Origin: Nymphaea colorata
Taxonomy: Eukaryota; Streptophyta; Magnoliopsida; Nymphaeales; Nymphaeaceae
Direction: 5' to 3'
Assembly (NCBI RefSeq): GCF_008831285.2
Contig: NC_045142.1
Coordinates: 23,931,300 to 23,995,299, forward strand
DNA length: 64,000 bases
Every line of letters starts with the position of its first letter. Within the stretch, counting starts at the first letter, position 1. Positions 60,506 through 64,000 of this stretch are shown here, one piece after another. The position numbers and the translations under genes were made by a program. The notes under the pieces were generated by a model that was not told the origin of the DNA, ran no database searches, and was given only the letters and a program-made list of their open reading frames with translations.

Positions 60506-61149
60506 GCCCGGAACTTATCAGATGAACCGACCAGCTCCATGGATAGTTATGTGCGGAAGATTCTTTTGAAGAAAAGAAATGGACGCTCATAGCTGGAAGA
60601 AATCCAAACGCATTCGTTTCCAGACCTGCAAAAGCTTCCTAAGTTTTGCCCTGTAATTTCAATCATGTGGAATTTTGTACTGAAGCTCTGTTTACTGATT
60701 TTTTCTAATGTAGATGACACACGCTTCCTGCCTGCTTATGCGGTGCTTCTTGATTTCAATCTCAATTTAGAATGTCTATAGTTTTCAAAAACAGCAAAAA
60801 AATGTATTGACTCATGTAGTTGTGACACATCGAAGGAAAAATCTTACCTGTTTCACTCGAAATCCCAGTTTAGAAAGTTTATGGTTTCCATAGACAGCAG
60901 GAAGTAATTATTGAAACATATATTTGCATTACAGATCAAAGAAATAACCTAATAATAATCTGCAGTGAGCGAAAAGCTTCAATCAAGAGAAGCAAGAATT
61001 CTCAAGGAACAGCTCATAGTTGCTTATCGCATATTTACAACAAATTTTGAGGTCATCTCAGTTATAATCGAAACCAAATGATGTTACAGCTAATATCATA
61101 TCACTACTAATCTGCATAAGAGAGAAGCCTCACATTTGCAACAAAAAGT
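60506..61149. other. 3' flank of ALDH22A1 and convergent spacer
   Basis: This holds the ALDH22A1 3' untranslated region and the presumed 3' untranslated region of the minus-strand gene ending at 61150. The two genes converge here. I see no other gene or repeat. Confidence 0.5.
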
Positions 61150-62182
61150 TTAGTCGCACTTCAGTGCTCGTACTATCTCCCACCTAACATCATCTTCCGG
61201 TCCCAAATTATCTTCAAGCCTATCAAAACTGGGGCGACCGTGCTCCACTATTGCTACCATGAATTTTTCATTTTGGAGACTGTAAAGGTACATAATTTGT
61301 TCATCCTGAAAATTTAAATCAGAATAAGAGAATTAAACGGCTGAAAATATAATAATCAAATCTATGAGTCCTAGCATGTGCCACAATTATCTTGTAAACA
61401 TGAAAAGTCACAACAATATTTTTAAGTTGAATGTTATTAGGAAAATAAAAAACCGTATGTATTAAGGTTAGAAGGAAGCATAATCGTCAATATCTGCAAT
61501 GGTTTGAAACATAATGGTTAACATTGCCAGCTTGAAGCTTCCAGATAACATCTCGAAACTCTTGAGAGAAAATCAAAATATAGTGAAGAGAAGCTTCAGC
61601 ATAATATCAGCGGTCACAAAATCAATTTGAAATATTTAAGCATAATTTTTCTCAAGATTTATTTGATGTGATGCCCTAAAATTTCCAAATGTCGCTCTTT
61701 GAAATTTTCTGACAAAGATGCCAATAATACATTTTTTAAACTTTCTGAGATAAGAACAACGGCGGTATGCCATTAAAATATTGATGCTTTAAAAGGTGAA
61801 GTTCTAATAGTTGTTTGGGTCCCAGGAAAATCTCGAAATTTAAGAACTAAAAAAAAAAATGCTTATTTGCTCTTGAGCTTTCTAGTAATTTCCTATCAAG
61901 ACATTCAAAATTGTAATAATTTAAATGTTAATATTAAAACTGCTTAAAAATATCATGAAAATAATGTGATGAAAATGCAATAAAAATACGATTCCTTTGT
62001 CTTGACAATATTTTCAAACGTCACAGTTTTTCCACAATTTTTTGTTCCACTTTATTTGTCTTCTAATGCAATAGATTGAACAAGGAAAACGGCAATATTT
62101 ATGACAATGCTTTGGACACTGCCACCTTATAAAGTCGGGCATCAAAGCCAAGATTTCGCGAGTTCTCAAGCATCTGTGCAAC
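61150..62182 (-). CDS. 3' end of an unrecognised gene (last two exons)
   Basis: The last exon, 61305-61150, follows a good acceptor (TTTCAG) and encodes DEQIMYLYSLQNEKFMVAIV, then EHGRPSFDRLEDNLGPEDDV, then RWEIVRALKCD and a stop. A candidate preceding exon, 62182-62126, encodes VAQMLENSRNLGFDARLYK, ends at a GT donor, and is in phase with the last one. The intron between them is AT-rich and about 820 bases long. The charged, well-mixed composition is that of a conserved soluble protein, but I do not recognise the family. Earlier exons are not found before the window edge. Confidence 0.5.
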
Positions 62183-62499
62183 CTATGTTCCGAAGGCCAT
62201 CACGCAGGAGGTCAAGCCACCACCCTTTTATTGGATCAAGGAATTAAATAATCAACAAACAATGATGATCAAGAAATAACGGTGCAACCTATGTTACAGA
62301 GACGCTTCTATAAGCATGAAATACCTATATCGCAAAATAAATGAAAAAAAAAAATAGAGACACACACGTAAATATATAAAGAAACTGGTAAAACTGGTAA
62401 ATACCAGTACATAAAAAGACAAACTACACCCATTAAAAATGATTATTAAAGTATTTTTCATGCAATCTACCCTTATGGATATGATTTAAGAGTGGTTTG

Positions 62500-62775
62500 A
62501 TAAGGAACATGTATTAAGCTAATCGTTTGTTGACTTTTTAGTAATGTTTTTCTCTAATAATAAAAAAATGAATGGCCCTTGTAGCATCAAAATTTTGACA
62601 GTAGAAAATCAATATTTTTTGACAAAACTAACTTGAATTAAAACATGATTACATTGAATTACTATTTACGAAGATATTAGGATGTTCATATTTTGTTTGA
62701 AATAGTTTTTAACACAAAATTAAGAGGCATGGTTTTTGTCTCTTACCTTAGTGGTCCGATATTTACTACTTCCTA
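62500..62775. mobile_element. partial copy of the ATTGGTAG...CAGACCA TIR family
   Basis: The right edge reads GGTTTTTGTCTCTTACC then TTAGTGGTCCGATATTTACT, matching the right end of the neighbouring full element at 63411-63450. The internal TTTTGACAGTAGAAAATCAA also matches the family. Its left end is not resolved. Confidence 0.5.
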
Positions 62776-62797
62776 ATTCCTATATATATATTAGGGT

Positions 62798-63456
62798 GAT
62801 TGGTAGTTGTCAGACCACTTGGGTAAGGGATGAATCAGACCCCATACATACCTGTTAAATAGTATTTTGAACAAACTGTGAATATAAACACTAATTTCAT
62901 ACAATTTATGCTTTAATTCAAGTCATTTTTTTTAAAAAATGATATTTCTACTACCAAGATATTGATGTTATAAGTAAATGATTAAATACAATAAACAGCT
63001 AACTTAATACATGTTCATCAAATCACTCTTAATATCATATCAATAAGGTTAGATTGCATAAAAAAAAATATTTTAATAACTGGTATCTGCCAATGACTGC
63101 TAGGGCAAGGATAAAAGCCAAACCCTTTAAATTTTTGTTGGAAAAATATTCAAACAAAATCAAAACATCCTAATAAGTTTATAAAAACTAATTTGATATA
63201 AAACATGCTTTTGTTTAAGGTGTTCTTATGAAAAGGGAGGATTTCTCCACGATCAAACTTTTGATATCATACAGACGTTCAGATTTACTTGTTATAAAAA
63301 TATGATTAAATTTAAAAATGATTAACTTAATACATGTTTTCCATCAAGTTGGTCTTTTCATATATGTAAGATTAGATGGCGAAAAAACACTTTTAAGCGT
63401 TGCATTTAAGCATGCTGGTTTTTGTCCCTGACATAGTGGTCTGGGACCTACCAATT
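62798..63456. mobile_element. about 660-bp TIR element of the ATTGGTAG...CAGACCA family
   Basis: The left end GATTGGTAGTTGTCAGACCA and the right end (reverse complement AATTGGTAGGTCCCAGACCA) match at most positions. The interior is AT-rich and carries no coding sequence. Related ends lie at 62775 and 37990. The elements insert next to TA-rich tracts. Confidence 0.6.
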
Positions 63457-63476
63457 ATATATATATATATATATAC
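63456..63476. repeat. short (TA)n tract
   Basis: A TA run of about 20 bases at the right edge of the TIR element. Confidence 0.85.
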
Positions 63477-63786
63477 GCACACGTGTTCTCATATCAGCAT
63501 CCAGGCAACTTAGCGTGCAATAAGTATACCCTTGTATGCATGGAGAAAATGAAAAAACAAAAGTGAACCTTAGCTATAATAATCACATACGATGACGTAG
63601 AATTAGAGAAGTTACTAAGTGGACAATTATATCTAGACATAATATTGGTCATATGACGACCACGTATTTTAAGACCAATTACAGGAAACATCTTTATGCC
63701 TTTAATATAATTAATTTACTAGTCCTTCTGGATCTTTTTTTAAATGTTTCTAATATCTATAAGATATTCAAATAAAATTCATTTCA

Positions 63787-63980
63787 GCTCTGATGGCGCC
63801 ACTCCCAGCGCAAGCCTAAGCTGTAGTGTGCTTCCTGAGCCAGAAACGCACACCCAGGTGCAACCATGTGTTCTGTTTGAACTCGTTGATACTATTTAGA
63901 AGATTGTCAAATCAAACCGCATCAATGTCCTGCGGCTATATTATCGTGGCATAGCGTCAGATAAGCTCAACGAGGTACTG
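63787..63980 (+). pseudogene. exon-like fragment of an unrecognised gene
   Basis: After an acceptor-like TTTCAG at 63786, one frame reads SDGATPSASLSCSVLPEPET, then VQPCVLFELVDTI, a stop codon, then KIVKSNRINVLRLYYRGIAS and DKLNEV up to a possible donor (CGAG followed by GTACTG). Both halves look like one protein in one frame. It is either a decayed host-gene fragment or an exon whose true boundaries avoid the stop. The family is not recognised and the window ends just after it. Confidence 0.35.
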
Positions 63981-64000
63981 AACATGTAGAAGAAAAAAAT

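Larger units (their letters stand above)
62183..64000. other. AT-rich region with TIR elements, upstream part of the unrecognised gene
   Basis: This may be intronic to the minus-strand gene ending at 61150, or intergenic. It contains a TIR element (62798-63456), one end of a second copy (62500-62775), and an exon-like stretch at 63787-63980. No complete gene is visible. Confidence 0.4.

Noticed and set aside
1-64000. tRNA genes, rRNA genes, CRISPR arrays, bacterial-type operons, riboswitches
   Set aside because: I looked for tRNA box B words such as GTTCGAATCC with matching acceptor stems, for regularly spaced repeats, and for ribosomal cores. None were convincing, and the window is clearly nuclear plant DNA.

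Overview
This is nuclear DNA from a flowering plant. The evidence is GT-AG introns in almost every gene, plant-only families (a DUF26 cysteine-rich receptor kinase, ALE2, a pectin methylesterase inhibitor, ALDH22A1), a Ty1/copia retrotransposon, many small inverted-repeat elements and AT-rich spacers full of (TA)n and (CT)n microsatellites. I cannot name the species. There are no bacterial or organellar genes, no CRISPR array, and I found no tRNA or rRNA gene.

Layout. 288-4036 (+): cysteine-rich receptor-like kinase, 7 exons. 4817-7732 (-): INO80 complex subunit B-like protein (PAPA-1 plus HIT zinc finger), 7 coding exons with a probable 5' leader intron reaching to about 9.06 kb. 11082-12086 (-): secreted pectin methylesterase inhibitor with a long proline-rich, arabinogalactan-like spacer. 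12878-16948 (-): universal stress protein, 4 exons. 20588-33015 (-): ALE2-like receptor kinase, 7 coding exons; its 7.7-kb fourth-from-last intron region holds an almost intact-looking Ty1/copia element in opposite orientation (24157-29472). 39219-42242 (-): mitochondrial F1-ATPase assembly factor 1 (ATP11/ATPAF1), 4 coding exons. 45.1-45.7 kb (-): weak, unrecognised coding signals. 53892-60505 (+): aldehyde dehydrogenase ALDH22A1, 14 exons. 61150-62182 (-): last exons of a gene I do not recognise.

The genes do not form a pathway. They are single-copy-type housekeeping and signalling genes separated by transposon-rich spacers. The spacers between 34-39 kb, 45.7-53.7 kb and 62-64 kb are made largely of small terminal-inverted-repeat elements. 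The most unusual is a 2.0-kb PIF/Harbinger-type element (50144-52166) flanked by TTA target duplications. It carries gene-like pieces on its minus strand (a transit-peptide-like first exon with a splice donor, and a further open stretch) and a 77-bp nested palindrome near one end.

I assembled the exon structures by hand from splice motifs, reading-frame continuity and family resemblance. Every coding total given divides by three and ends at a stop codon. Transcription starts, untranslated exons and poly(A) sites are inferred only. I did not find a clearly new biological system; the strongest candidates for a second look are the gene-carrying Harbinger element, the start-stop upstream ORF before ALE2, and the unrecognised exons near 45 kb and 61-64 kb.
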